Shown: positions 24,936-35,999 of the stretch, in pieces | How the letters are laid out: the number at the start of each line of letters is the position of its first letter | Position numbering within the stretch: the first letter of the stretch is position 1 | Origin: Trileptium ribeirensis | Lineage: Eukaryota > Nematoda > Enoplea > Enoplida > Thoracostomopsidae | Length of the DNA: 64,000 bases | Assembly: GCA_030248225.1 (NCBI GenBank) | Contig: JASANE010016229.1 | Span: forward strand, 1 to 64,000 | Direction of reading: 5' to 3' | Translations under genes and position numbers: made by a program | The notes under the pieces: generated by a model | The model's database searches: none | Seen by the model: only the letters and a program-made list of their open reading frames with translations | Told to the model about the DNA's origin: nothing

Positions 24936-25970
24936 ACATGTTTGGATATATACCATCATATATATATGATGATTATGGTTCAACTAATAAACAAATAAAT
25001 AAATAATATTTATTTCTAATTATATATAGTTAGGATTTGACGAAGGCCATCTATAGCTCAACCACGGTCATCAAAATCTGTATTTTATATGCTTATAATG
25101 TTAGTGGGCTTATTAAAGCCGCATTGCTAAATATAAAATCAATGATAAAATCCAATTGAAAAACAAGAAATCAACGCTGTCCTCTTAAGAATCAAAACAC
25201 GTTTTCTGAAGATATTTCAGCAGGTTTTTGTTAACAAAATTCAGGATTTGAGGTTATAACGCTATATAACGCGACCAAATATCGGCTTAATGATTTGTTG
25301 TCAACAGCTGCTAAACGTCAACGTTTAATATTTTAATTAAATAGACGAGTTTGTGCAATATTAATATAATGTTTATGAGAGAAGATATTAGTTGCCATTC
25401 CCCTGAGGTTATCCTTAAAGCCGAAACTCAGAACAGACAACCTTTTGTTGAAATTCATACTTAAATTATCTATGCCTAAGTTGATATTTCTATAAATTAT
25501 TATCGCTGTCTGATAACAGTAATACTATTTCTGCGCACGAAAAACTATCTTACAATGTAAAGACACTATGATCCGTTTGTATTATATTGTATAAATCCGA
25601 TGCCTTTCTAAAATGCAATATATTTTAGTTAATACTAAGCCATTTTTGGATGTATGCCTTAAACAATGTACGTCAACACAGGTTAAAATACTTCTTATAA
25701 AATATCTGTCATGTCACAATATGACAGGCTTTCAATATAATTGTCATACCTGGAACTGGTTTGCTTTTAATGGCTTTCATAATTTTTCAATTCGACGATA
25801 GTAATCAGATTATTTATCGAAATACCTGGCGATGGTTTGTGGACAGTTACACGAATTCCATTCAGACTCAGTTAATCTTTCAATATAAACGGTAGATATC
25901 TGACGAATAATTAATTTATACAACTATACCAACTACACATAAGCTATTATTATCGTTAAACAGTGTCTTA
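24936..25970. other. AT-rich intergenic region, no gene seen
   Basis: Only one 62-residue frame of no recognisable family occurs, at 25613-25801. Confidence 0.35.
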
Positions 25971-26340
25971 TATATCATACACGCTGACGCTTCCTGGTTT
26001 CAGGTTGTAGCCGTATTCGTCGAGGGGGGCGTGGAGGTCACCTCACAGGTGGTAGAGGCCTACGGGGTGGGAGGTAGTTTAGGACAGGTGCTGAAAAAAC
26101 TTTACGATTCCCATGGACAACCCATGTTTGCTAAATTTACCCCAATTTTGACAATTTTAACCTTATTTTAACCAAAATTGGGTAAAATTTACCACGCGAT
26201 TTACGGTGGGGAGGGGGTGCGATGAGCACCAGGGGCGTAGAAGGTACTCTCAAGGAAAGTAGACCAAGGCGTCGGAAAGGGAGGTTCGAAGCCTCAGGAG
26301 TAGTCCCCGTGAACCACTGGTTCGGTATGTATGATATATA
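25971..26340. mobile_element. GC-rich MITE-like element with TATATCATACA ends
   Basis: Ends are TATATCATACACGCTGACG and, in reverse complement, TATATATCATACATACCG. This is the second member of the family at 5545-5935. The interior has an A/T palindromic core around TTTACCCCAATTTTG ... CAAAATTGGGTAAA flanked by G-rich arms. No coding frame. Confidence 0.65.
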
Positions 26341-26584
26341 TTATATGTAGATATATACATATATATTTACATACAATACATACATAACTATAGATGTGTT
26401 TATAATATGAGAGGTGAGCGGCCATAACCTAATATAAATATGATGTCTATATGATAATTTTGCTCATGGATATTATGCTGTGATCGCGGAAGTATGATAT
26501 ATCTTTATGTGGCGGACATGTCGGCTCTGGCTGCCAAGCTACACAATGCTATAAATACGTCTGCTAAGTGATTTTGCATTTTCT
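26341..26584. other. AT-rich spacer
   Basis: TA-rich sequence; nothing recognised. Confidence 0.3.
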
Positions 26585-26918
26585 TAAGGCGTGTTCACAC
26601 GCTCAAACTTTTTGCTCAAATTTTGATCAAAATTTGAGCTCAAATTTTGATCAAAATTTGAAAGCAAGTTTTTTGCATTTTATGCAAGTTTGAACGTGTG
26701 AACACAGTTCAAATTATTCATGAATGTTTCTGTAGCCAATCATGGACGAGATGTATTAACTGAAAAAGTTTGAGCTAAAATTTTGACATCAAATTTTGAA
26801 ATATCACAATTTTCATTTAAAAATCACAGTCAAATTTTGATCAGAATTTGATAAAATTTTGAGCTCCAATTTTGAGCTCAAAATTTGAGCAAAAGTTTGA
26901 GCGCGTGAACACGCCTTT
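26585..26918. mobile_element. Foldback MITE with AAGGCGTGTTCAC termini
   Basis: Left end TAAGGCGTGTTCACACGCTC and right end GAGCGCGTGAACACGCCTTTA are inverted repeats. The TIRs continue inward as stacked copies of CTCAAATTTTGATCAAAATT-type sequence, itself self-complementary. The central loop has GTGTGAACACAG. About 335 bp, no coding frame. Confidence 0.8.
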
Positions 26919-27387
26919 AGTAACTGCACGTACGTACAACCAAAACTGGATCATTAATATAATGTAACAATAAATTAATTATTTTATTGCTCTTATTAAA
27001 CTTCTTAAATCATTTCCTGCTTAGAATTGCACAAAACCTTTACGCGAACGTGAACCATTTTTGTTTCGGCCATACGGATTCTCTGATATTTTAAGTAAAG
27101 CGCGTGGAATATCGGAATACAGGTCAGGAAATTCATTAAGTATTGACTCTTGCCCACAAATGCCTTCCGAGAAATATATAATTAATGATTGTTACTCAAC
27201 GATTTGGTCACCTGCAGAGCACCAATGGACATCATAAATAACAATTTCTTAGGTCGGGTAGTATAAATAATGTTGTTTCTGAGATATCCGTTTGTGGTTT
27301 GATCAGAAAATTTCAACGCTGTTCGAGCCGTCACTGTGCTGTATAGTGTTCATTGTTTGGCTGGCATCCCCCGCCCCCCCCCCCCCC
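26919..27387. other. AT-rich spacer ending in a poly-C run
   Basis: No gene seen. A run of about 15 C with one leading G interruption lies at 27371-27387, immediately before the tandem array. Confidence 0.35.
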
Positions 27388-27782
27388 GAGTGAAATCATT
27401 AATTATACCTTTTAGAGTGAAATTAGATATGAAGCTTGAACTGAGTCGTGAACTGGCTTTCAGAGTTAACTGAGTCCATTCTTTTGCTGACACCACCCAC
27501 CCTGAGTGAAACCATTAATTATACCTTTTATAGTGAAATTAGATATGAAGCTTGAACTGAGTCATGAACTGGCTTTCAGAGTTAACTGAGTCCATTCTTT
27601 GGCTGACACCACCCACCCTGAGTGAAACCATTAATTATACCTTTGAGAGTGAAAATAAATATGAAGCTTGAACTGAGTCAAGAACTGGGTTTCAGAGTTA
27701 ACTGTGTATTCTTTGGCTCCCACCCATAACTGCTAGAGTGAAAATATATATGAAGCTGGAACTGAGTTAGAACTGGCTTTTA
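27388..27782. repeat. 116-bp tandem repeat, 3 full and 1 partial copy
   Basis: GAGTGAAA starts at 27388, 27504 and 27620 (period 116), with a shortened fourth at about 27735. The shared core is ATATGAAGCTTGAACTGAG and AACTGGCTTTCAGAGTTAAC. Confidence 0.9.
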
Positions 27783-27894
27783 AAAAGAAATGAAGCATAA
27801 TCAGGAAACATAATCCGTCGAGTATGTTCAATTGTAACTTTAGAAATTTCTTTCACATTTTTCGGTTATTCCTCATTAGGTGCTTATTTTGTAG

Positions 27895-28405
27895 AATTGC
27901 AGAAACTTTGCAGTGTCTTATGATCATATATATATCTAGCTATGCACTGATTAAAGACTGATGGTCGTAATTGCAGAAACTTTGGAGCGTCTTATGATCA
28001 TATATATCTAGCTATGCACTGATTAAAGACTGATGGTCGTAATTGCAGAAACTTTGCAGCGTCTTATGATCATATATATCTAGCTATGCACTGATTAAAG
28101 ACTGATGATCGTAATTGCAGAAACATTGCAGCGTCTTATGATCATATATATATCTAGCTATGCACTGATTAAAGACTGATGATCGTAATTGCAGAAACTT
28201 TGCAGCGCCTTATGATCATATATATATCTAGCTATGCACTGATTAAAGACAGATGATCGTAACTGCAGAAACTTTGCAGCATCTTATGATCATATATATG
28301 TCTAGCTGATTAAAGACTGATGATCGTAATTGCAGAAACTTTGCAGTGTCTTATGATCATATATATATATAGCTATGCGCTGATTAAAGCCTGATGATCG
28401 TAATG
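27895..28405. repeat. 68-74-bp tandem repeat, 7 copies
   Basis: AATTGCAGAAAC starts at 27895, 27969, 28041, 28113, 28187, 28261 (AACTGCAG) and 28329. Length differences come mainly from an internal (AT)n stretch after TATGATC and one loss of TATGCAC. Confidence 0.9.
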
Positions 28406-29835
28406 CGAATAAAACGTTTCATAACGGTAATTCCTCTACATGTAAGAATTACATTAAATCCAGGCGTCAAAATCTGTAGCTGCAAATCTAATATAAAAAT
28501 TTGTGCCAACCTTCAGCAAATAATTGAATTAAAGCAACATTCGCCTGACATATCTGATGTAGTCGTACAAAAAACAAGCTTAGCAAGCTGCATATATATA
28601 ATATTTTCAAAACGTGTTCGCGATTGATATTGTTCGAATTTTAAAGAGTTGAACAAATTTGTATAAACATATGGGTCCTGTCATGTCAACAAATTTTTTG
28701 CTACGATGAGGCTCGACCTCATTCCTCTCGGTCGAAAAATTTTTCTAATATATGACTTGTCGTAATATGTTTCTTTGTATATTTATAACAATATTTCCTT
28801 AGATAAAGCATTTTTAAAGTGAGTATTCAGTACCAATTCCTAACTACCATAGGGTCTTTAGTGCACGTAATTCGAGAAAATCCGCAATGGTTGTAATCAA
28901 ATTCACAGCTTTATAGAAAAGAAGAATAACCTATTATACTATTTTGTAGGAAAGATATTGAATCCTAGCTGTACCTTTTATCACTTCTGATATACCCAAT
29001 ATAATACCACGACTCCGACGATCCAAACGAATTTTAATTATTTGTTTATGAATATGTTTGCTGGCGGTATATATAAGTTTTAAATTATTATTACGCAGCT
29101 TGGCTTTAGGGTTTGAAGTTTATGGTTTTAATCATGTTTTTCAAATAAGTAAATACACCAAACGTGGCCGTAGTTCAAAACCCGCCGACAAAGGCACTAA
29201 GTATACTACATTTCAGGAAATATTTCCTTAATTTTATAATTTAAAAATATAAATTTCATATAAAGCACTAATTTCCTTACTATTTCGGGTGCAGGAAAAA
29301 TATGAAAGAAAAATATATACCATTGTATGGTTATTCCCGACTGCTGTTGGGCCCTTATAGCATTATATTCATGAAAATATGTATTTTTTTATAAAAGAAA
29401 AGAATGATAACCCGTTATAATATTTTACCGTAAAATTAAAGTCCCCTAGTTTTGCATTTTACTACTTTCGCTGAAGATGCCGACAAATATTGTCCAAACG
29501 AATCTCTATTAGTTTCAGAATTATTTCTTGGACCTATTAATATATTGATAAATAATTATATAGCTAATCATTAAAAGAGTTATAAATATTCTGGATTGTT
29601 ATATGTTTTATTTTACATAGTTTTGTCCAATTTCGTCCAATTTTCACGGTAGCTGGGAATTTGTCGGCCGACGAACTTAGCATTAAGAAATAAAATGTTT
29701 AATATTGAGGTATCAAACAAACATGTCTGCAATGGAGGAAACATTTATATACGCCTTTAAGATTTTGAAAATTTCAATAAACATTGGTCGAGAGATTGAT
29801 AAATGTGTGTGTAGCAAACAGCCCATAACAAGAAA
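28406..29835. other. Intergenic region with a dispersed AT-rich repeat
   Basis: 28850-29070 and 29330-29540 are related to each other and to 37130-37320: ACCTTTTATCACTTCTGA-like, then CCAAACGAATTTTAATTA-like segments. No gene seen. Confidence 0.4.
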
Positions 29836-32045
29836 CTGTGACAACGCTCCGAACACCGCTCCGGCTTGATAGTCAGGATCATGTCAACTGCAAAGATTAC
29901 CGCTTTGCTGCGAGGTGTCAAGATGATGTAAAGTTTCCACCCGCTGGTTGCAGCAATGGAAGCAGATACTTATCTGCTTGACGAACGACAACGGTGTGAA
30001 ACAAGCACCCTATAGGAAAAAACTGTGACAACGCTTTGATCTGCGCCCCGCTTTAATTTTTTAGGACCATTTCAACTGCAAAGATTACCGCTTTGCTGCG
30101 AGGTTTCAAGATGATGTAAAGTTTCCCTCCGCTGGTTGCAGCAATGGAAGCAGATACTTACCTGCTTGATGAACGACAACGGTGTGAAACAAGCACCCTA
30201 TAGGAAAAAAACTGTGACAACGCTTTGGTCTGCGCCCCGCTTTAATTTTTTAGGACCATTTCAACTGCAAAGATTACCGCTTTGCTGCTAGGTTTCAAGA
30301 TGATGTAAAGTTTCCCTCCGCTGGTTGCAGCAATGGAAGCAGATACTTACCTGCTTGATGAACGACAACGGTGTGAAACAAGTACCCTATAGGAAAAAAA
30401 CTGTGACAACGCTTTGAGCTTCGCCCCGCTTTAATCTTTTTAGGACCATGTCAACTGCAAAGATTACCGCTTTGCTGCGAGGTTTCAAGATGATGTAAAG
30501 TTTCCCTCCGCTGGTTGCAGCAATTTAAGCAGATACTTACCTGCTTGATGAACGACAACGGTGTGAAACAAGCACCCTATAGGAAAAAAACTGTGACAAC
30601 GCTTTGATCTGCGCCCCGCTTTAATTTTTTAGGACCATTTCAACTGCAAAGATTACCGCTTTGCTGCGAGGTTTCAAGATGATGTAAAGTTTCCCTCCGC
30701 TGGTTGCAGCAATGGAAGCAGATACTTACCTGCTTGATGAACGACAACGGTGTGAAACAAGCACCCTATAGGAAAAAAACTGTGACAACGCTTTGGTCTG
30801 CGCCCCGCTTTAATTTTTTAGGACCATTTCAACTGCAAAGATTACCGCTTTGCTGCGAGGTTTCAAGATGATGTAAAGTTTCCCTCCGCTGGTTGCAGCA
30901 ATGGAAGCAGATACTTACCTGCTTGATGAACGACAACGGTGTGAAACAAGCACCCTATAGGAAAAAAACTGTGACAACGCTTTGATCTGCGCCCCGCTTT
31001 AATTTTTTAGGACCATTTCAACTGCAAAGATTACCGCTTTGCTGCGAGGTTTCAAGATGATGTAAAGTTTCCCTCCGCTGGTTGCAGCAATGGAAGCAGA
31101 TACTTACCTGCTTGATGAACGACAACGGTGTGAAACAAGCACCCTATAGGAAAAAAACTGTGACAACGCTTTGGTCTGCGCCCCGCTTTAATTTTTTAGG
31201 ACCATTTCAACTGCAAAGATTACCGCTTTGCTGCGAGGTTTCAAGATGATGTAAAGTTTCCCCCCGCTGGTTGCAGCAATGGAAGCAGATACTTACCTGC
31301 TTAATGAACGACAACGGTGTGAAACAAGCACCCTATAGGAAAAAACTGTGACAGCGCTTTGATCTGCGCCCCGCTTTAATTTTTTTAGGACCATTTCAAC
31401 TGCAAAGATTACAGCTTTGCTGCGAGGTTTCAAGATGATGTAAAGTTTCCCCCCGCTGGTTGCAGCAGTGGAAGCGGATACTTACCTGCTTGATGAACGA
31501 CAACGGTGTGAAACAAGTACCCTATAGGAAAAAAACTGTAACAACGATTTGATCTGCGCCCCGCTTTAATTTTTTTAGGACCATGTCAACTGCAAAGATT
31601 ACCGCTTTGCTGCGAGGTTTCAAGATGATGTAAAGTTTCCCTCCGCTGGTTGCAGCAATGGAAGCAGATACTTACCTGCTTGATGAACGACAACGGTGTG
31701 AAACAAGCGCCCTATAGGAAAAAACTGTGACAACGCTTTGGTCTGCGCCCCGCTTTAATTTTTTTAGGACCATGTCAACTGCAAAGATTACCGCTTTGCT
31801 GCGAGGTGTCAAGATGATGTAAAGTTTCCACCCTCTGGTTGCAGCAATGGAAGCAGATACTTACCTGCTTGACGAACGACAACGGTGTGAAACAAGCACC
31901 CTACAAGAAGAAACAGTGACAACGCTCAGAACAGCGCTCCGCCTTAATTCAGATTGCATCATGTCAACTGCAAAGGTTACCGCTTTGTTCTGAGACTCTT
32001 AGTACAATGTCAAAATTCTCCCCCGCCCATTGTCACAATAGAGGC
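29836..32045. repeat. 189-bp satellite, about 12 monomers
   Basis: CTGTGACAACGCT or a close variant starts at 29836, 30023, 30212, 30401, 30591, 30780, 30969, 31158, 31346, 31536, 31725 and 31914, with periods of 187-190 bp. Internal monomers are nearly identical, differing at GATCTG versus GGTCTG, which alternates in 30591-31158. The first and last monomers are clearly diverged and share CGCTCCG-type variants with each other. All reading frames contain stops. Confidence 0.95.
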
Positions 32046-32970
32046 AGATACTGGCCGTGAGCATCGTACGAATTTTATAAAAATTTGATAGTCAGTGAAT
32101 TGTAAGTCCAGATTATTATCCTAGGCTTAGGCTTAGACGTAGGTTTAGCCTTAGAGTCGTGCTTCGGCTCAGCCTTAGGTTTAGAGAGATAAAACTTTGA
32201 CCGCTTGTTATTATTTCTTCCAAAAATATCAAAATTTTCATTTTAACGCGTACGAGAACAGCGGGTTTATGCAGCATTGCTTTGATTTTAATTTCATGAA
32301 CGAAAAGTAGTTTAATAAATACGTTTTATATCAAAGCTTATGATATTGATTTTGTTAACGTTTGCATACTCTACGTCTTTAGTTCGTGACATGTCGTATA
32401 TATTTTAATGGTAACACCTGTCAACTGTAAACGAGTTTGAACAAACATAAAAATTTGAGCCAATCGTGGCATGGTTTCATGCTTTCCTGATTGTCATCAT
32501 GTGATTGTAAGATTGATTGGAAGCCAACATTACAGCTACTTCACCTTGCTGGCGTGAGTTCGGTAGAACGAAGAGCTGCCCTCATATAAATTTATAAGTA
32601 CAAGAAATTATATTTCATCCTTTTAATATTACACGTCTATTGTAAATCCAAGTGAATAGTGATGTGAGCATCTATCGATATAGCAATTATATCGTAAAAT
32701 ATAATAACAAACTAATCATTCTTGAAATTGTGCGGCGTTCACATTATAATGTCTCCAACGTTTGGAACATACATGTTCTGTTCATTGGGTCTCCCTCGAG
32801 GCTCCGACCCCTTCTAAATGAGGGCCTGGCTAACAACCCTCCTCCCTCTCCCGCAGGTCACGCTACGTCGTTGAAGGCGTCGCAGGAGCCAAACCCATAG
32901 GTGCTATTGGGTGGCGCTGTAGACGCTGCGTATACCACTTCTCCTCTCATGTTTTTCGTAAAACTTTTCG
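32046..32970. other. Intergenic region, no gene seen
   Basis: 32120-32180 has several CTTAGG-type hexamers in both orientations. 32790-32900 is C-rich. The frames here are short and without domains. Confidence 0.35.
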
Positions 32971-33557
32971 GTTCTTTTCCATTATCCCCCCAGCCCGCGT
33001 TTGTCCAAAAATGGTCAGATTCCGGAAATTTTGGTCTTTTTTCGATCCTCGACACATCCCCTGATCATTTCGACCAAAAAAATGAATTTTTAAACTTTTC
33101 GATTTTTTCGGGTCCGAAGGAAACCTAAAATTTTTTTCTTAAAAATTAGATTTTTACTCACCATTCGACGCGGCTTGACGAGCTGAATCGAATGCTGATA
33201 TTTTTAATGGGGTGCAATAATCGGGTGCAGTAAATAAAGTTATGTCCAAAAATATCGGGCGCTGAGAGGTTTAGGGATTGAATAGTTTTTGGCCATAACT
33301 TAGAATGCTTTTTTCGAAACCCATTAAAAATTACACCATTATACTCAGCTCGTCAAGCCGCGTACAATGATGTGTAAAAATCCAATTTTTAAGAATTTTT
33401 TTTGGTTCCCAAGGGACCCGAAAAAATCGAAAATTTTAAAAATTTAATTTTTTGGTCGAAATGATCAGGGGAGGTCTCGAGGGTCACCAAAATACCAAAA
33501 TTTCCTGAATCTGATCATTTTTGGGCAAATGCGGGCTGGGGGATAATGGAAAAGAAT
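32971..33557. mobile_element. Near-complete palindrome (foldback element), arms about 285 bp
   Basis: The left arm begins GTTCTTTTCCATTATCCCCC and the right arm ends GGGGGATAATGGAAAAGAAT. Shared landmarks along both arms are CCTGATCATTTCGACCAAAA, CGATTTTTTCGGGTCC, GCGGCTTGACGAGCTGA and AAGTTATGNCCAAAAA. The loop is only about 25-30 bp (about 33258-33284). Arms look roughly 80-90% alike by eye. No transposase. Confidence 0.85.
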
Positions 33558-34148
33558 CTACTTTTCAACGGTAGTTAGCTAGGGGTGTTGTCATTATTCG
33601 AAGGTGTAAAGACCTCCATTCATGGAGAAGTGATTAACCAGTTCCCATTTCTAGGGCAGATGCTACTCTGAATCTTGGCGTTATGATCTATCTGTACACA
33701 GGATAACTATTCATTTGGTTCAACTTTTCACAGCGCAGAAGAAATAAACCACAGTTACAGACAAAATACGACGATATCGATCCACTAGGCAAACAAGAAC
33801 ATAGGAATTTAGTAGTATAAAAACACCTAGCATTTCCTGGTGTTATTACAATGCGTGACTGATTGTGGCTATAGATTTCCCAATACGTGTTCCTATTAGG
33901 CTGCATGATCATAGCATTGATTGGATGCTATCTACATAATCTATATATGGAGTAAAATGTCCAAAAACCTGATTTGCTGATTAAGGCCAAACCTGATATA
34001 AATTTTCATTATAATTTATACTTAGTAACTATGTATTATGTATTATTTATATATATTTATAACTTATTTATTATTTTTTCTTTTAGTAACTATATGCTAT
34101 TTTATTATGTGAGCCAATAAAAAAGTATTACTAATTCAGTCCATATCA
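33558..34148. other. Intergenic region, no gene seen
   Basis: AT-rich; nothing recognised. Confidence 0.3.
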
Positions 34149-34335
34149 CCTTTACGGGCCGGACGTTATAACGTTAGAAAAAAGAACAGCTTAGAGCGGG
34201 GGTTTGGTGGCAGCAGCCCAACGACTTAGGCTTAGGATAAGTACATGGATCACATAGCGACCTTAGCTTAGGCTAAGACTAAGGCTTAGTATATGGAGAA
34301 CCGCATAGCATGCATTTCATTTCCGCCCCTAAAGG
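34149..34335. mobile_element. MITE of the CGTTAGAAAAAAGAACAGC family
   Basis: Bounded by CCTTTACGGGCCGG and CCGCCCCTAAAGG, an imperfect inverted pair; about 187 bp. It shares the subterminal ACGTTATAACGTTAGAAAAA and the right-hand GGCTTAGTATATGGAGAA with the copies at 18337 and 47656. Internally it has CTTAGG/CCTAAG-like hexamers. Confidence 0.7.
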
Positions 34336-35056
34336 TTACATTGGCCATTAATTCCAACGGTTCCAGCAGATCACTCTTGTCACAAATTGACATACGTAAG
34401 ATTAACATTCCGAAAATTTCCCAAAACTTCAAGTGCGATTTATTTCCTGGTCATGGCAACACGAACTTTGACAATTTTTACGACGGAAAGAAGCCGGCAA
34501 TCCATCTCTGCTAAAATGGTTTCCTGTCGAACAGATTATTTATCTGATAAAGACCGCATTGAAATGAAACCGCATACAATTCAGTGTAATTATATATGTA
34601 TTTTATTGTTGAGTATAAATTTCAAATTCCACATCTCCAGGTTTTACTATGGCCAGTCATTTACTATAGTATAAAGTATACCTTTGAGCAAATCCAAGGT
34701 CATTCCTACAGATCCGGTGGATAAGCAGATTCCAATGGGCGGACTGGTAAAACACTGTATTTTGAACACAACAGGACTGTGAAATTTTCACAGACCACGG
34801 TATTTACAAAGCACTTAGGTCATTATTTAAGAACAGGTCTTTATTTTAATTCATAGAGGGGCGTAGCCAAGGGGGACAGGGCTGGGCAGTGAGCCACCCT
34901 CTCCGTGCGAACTACGCACCCCGTGAAAAGTGACAAAAAGGCGAAGTACATGTTTATGTGTGCCAGGGGTGTTACGGTGTGACCCACGAAGCAAATCCTG
35001 TTCCATCGTGAGCAACGTTCATACTATCTCCCTGACTACATAGATATTGCATAAAG
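34336..35056. other. Intergenic region, no gene seen
   Basis: Contains a 95-residue and a 73-residue overlapping plus frame (34293-34674) without recognisable domains; part of it overlaps the MITE. Confidence 0.3.
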
Positions 35057-35999
35057 TAGAAAGTAAAAATGTTGGCGAGAAATAAACCAAATTGCTATGG
35101 TTTAGAATTTATTTTCATTAGATTTTTGTAAAAGGAAGCACTTGGACCAACCGAGCAGATAAATTTGTTGGCCAATAATTTGTTGTTCATGCTATTATAG
35201 TCAGTGCTTTCTTCATAAAGGTAACAACTACATACCTACTGCATAGTGTAGAAAGTAAAAACGTTGGCGAGAAATAAACCAAATTGCTATGGTTTAGAAT
35301 TTATTTTCATTAGATTTTTGTAAAAGGAAGCACTTGGACCAACCGAGCAGATAAATTTGTTGGCCAATAATTTGTTGTTCATGCTATTATAGTCAGTGCT
35401 TTCTTCATAAAGGTAACAACTACATACCTACTGCATAGTGTAGAAAGTAAAAACGTTGGCGAGAAATAAACCAAATTGCTATGGTTTAGAATTTATTTTC
35501 ATTAGATTTTTGTAAAAGGAAGCACTTGGACCAACCGAGCAGATAAATTTGTTGGCCAATAATTTGTTGTTCATGCTATTATAGTCAGTGCTTTCTTCAT
35601 AAAGGTAACAACTACATACCTACTGCATAGTGTAGAAAGTAAAAAAGGTTGGCGAGAAATAAACCAAATTGCTATGGTTTAGAATTTATTTTCATTAGAT
35701 TTTTGTAAAAGGAAGCACTTGGACCAACCGAGCAGATAAATTTGTTGGCCAATAATTTGTTGTTCATGCTATTATAGTCAGTGCTTTCTTCATAAAGGTA
35801 ACAACTACATACCTACTGCATAGTGTAGAAAGTAAAAACGTTGGCGAGAAATAAACCAAATTGCTATGGTTTAGAATTTATTTTCATTAGATTTTTGTAA
35901 AAGGAAGCACTTGGACCAACCGAGCAGATAAATTTGTTGGCCAATAATTTGTTGTTCATGCTATTATAGTAAGTGCTTTGTTTATAAACGTAACAACTA
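35057..35999. repeat. 192-bp tandem repeat, 5 nearly identical copies
   Basis: TAGAAAGTAAAAA starts at 35057, 35249, 35441, 35633 and 35826. Copies are almost identical, with single-base differences such as ATGTTGGCG, ACGTTGGCG and AGGTTGGCG near the start. The last copy decays after CTATTATAGT. Such high identity implies recent amplification. Confidence 0.95.

Noticed and set aside
10716..32045. CRISPR-like array
   Set aside because: The tandem arrays have no unique spacers and this is eukaryotic DNA.
32120..32180. TTAGGC-like telomeric hexamers
   Set aside because: Only two perfect adjacent units, mixed with other CTTAGG variants in both orientations; not enough for an interstitial telomere.
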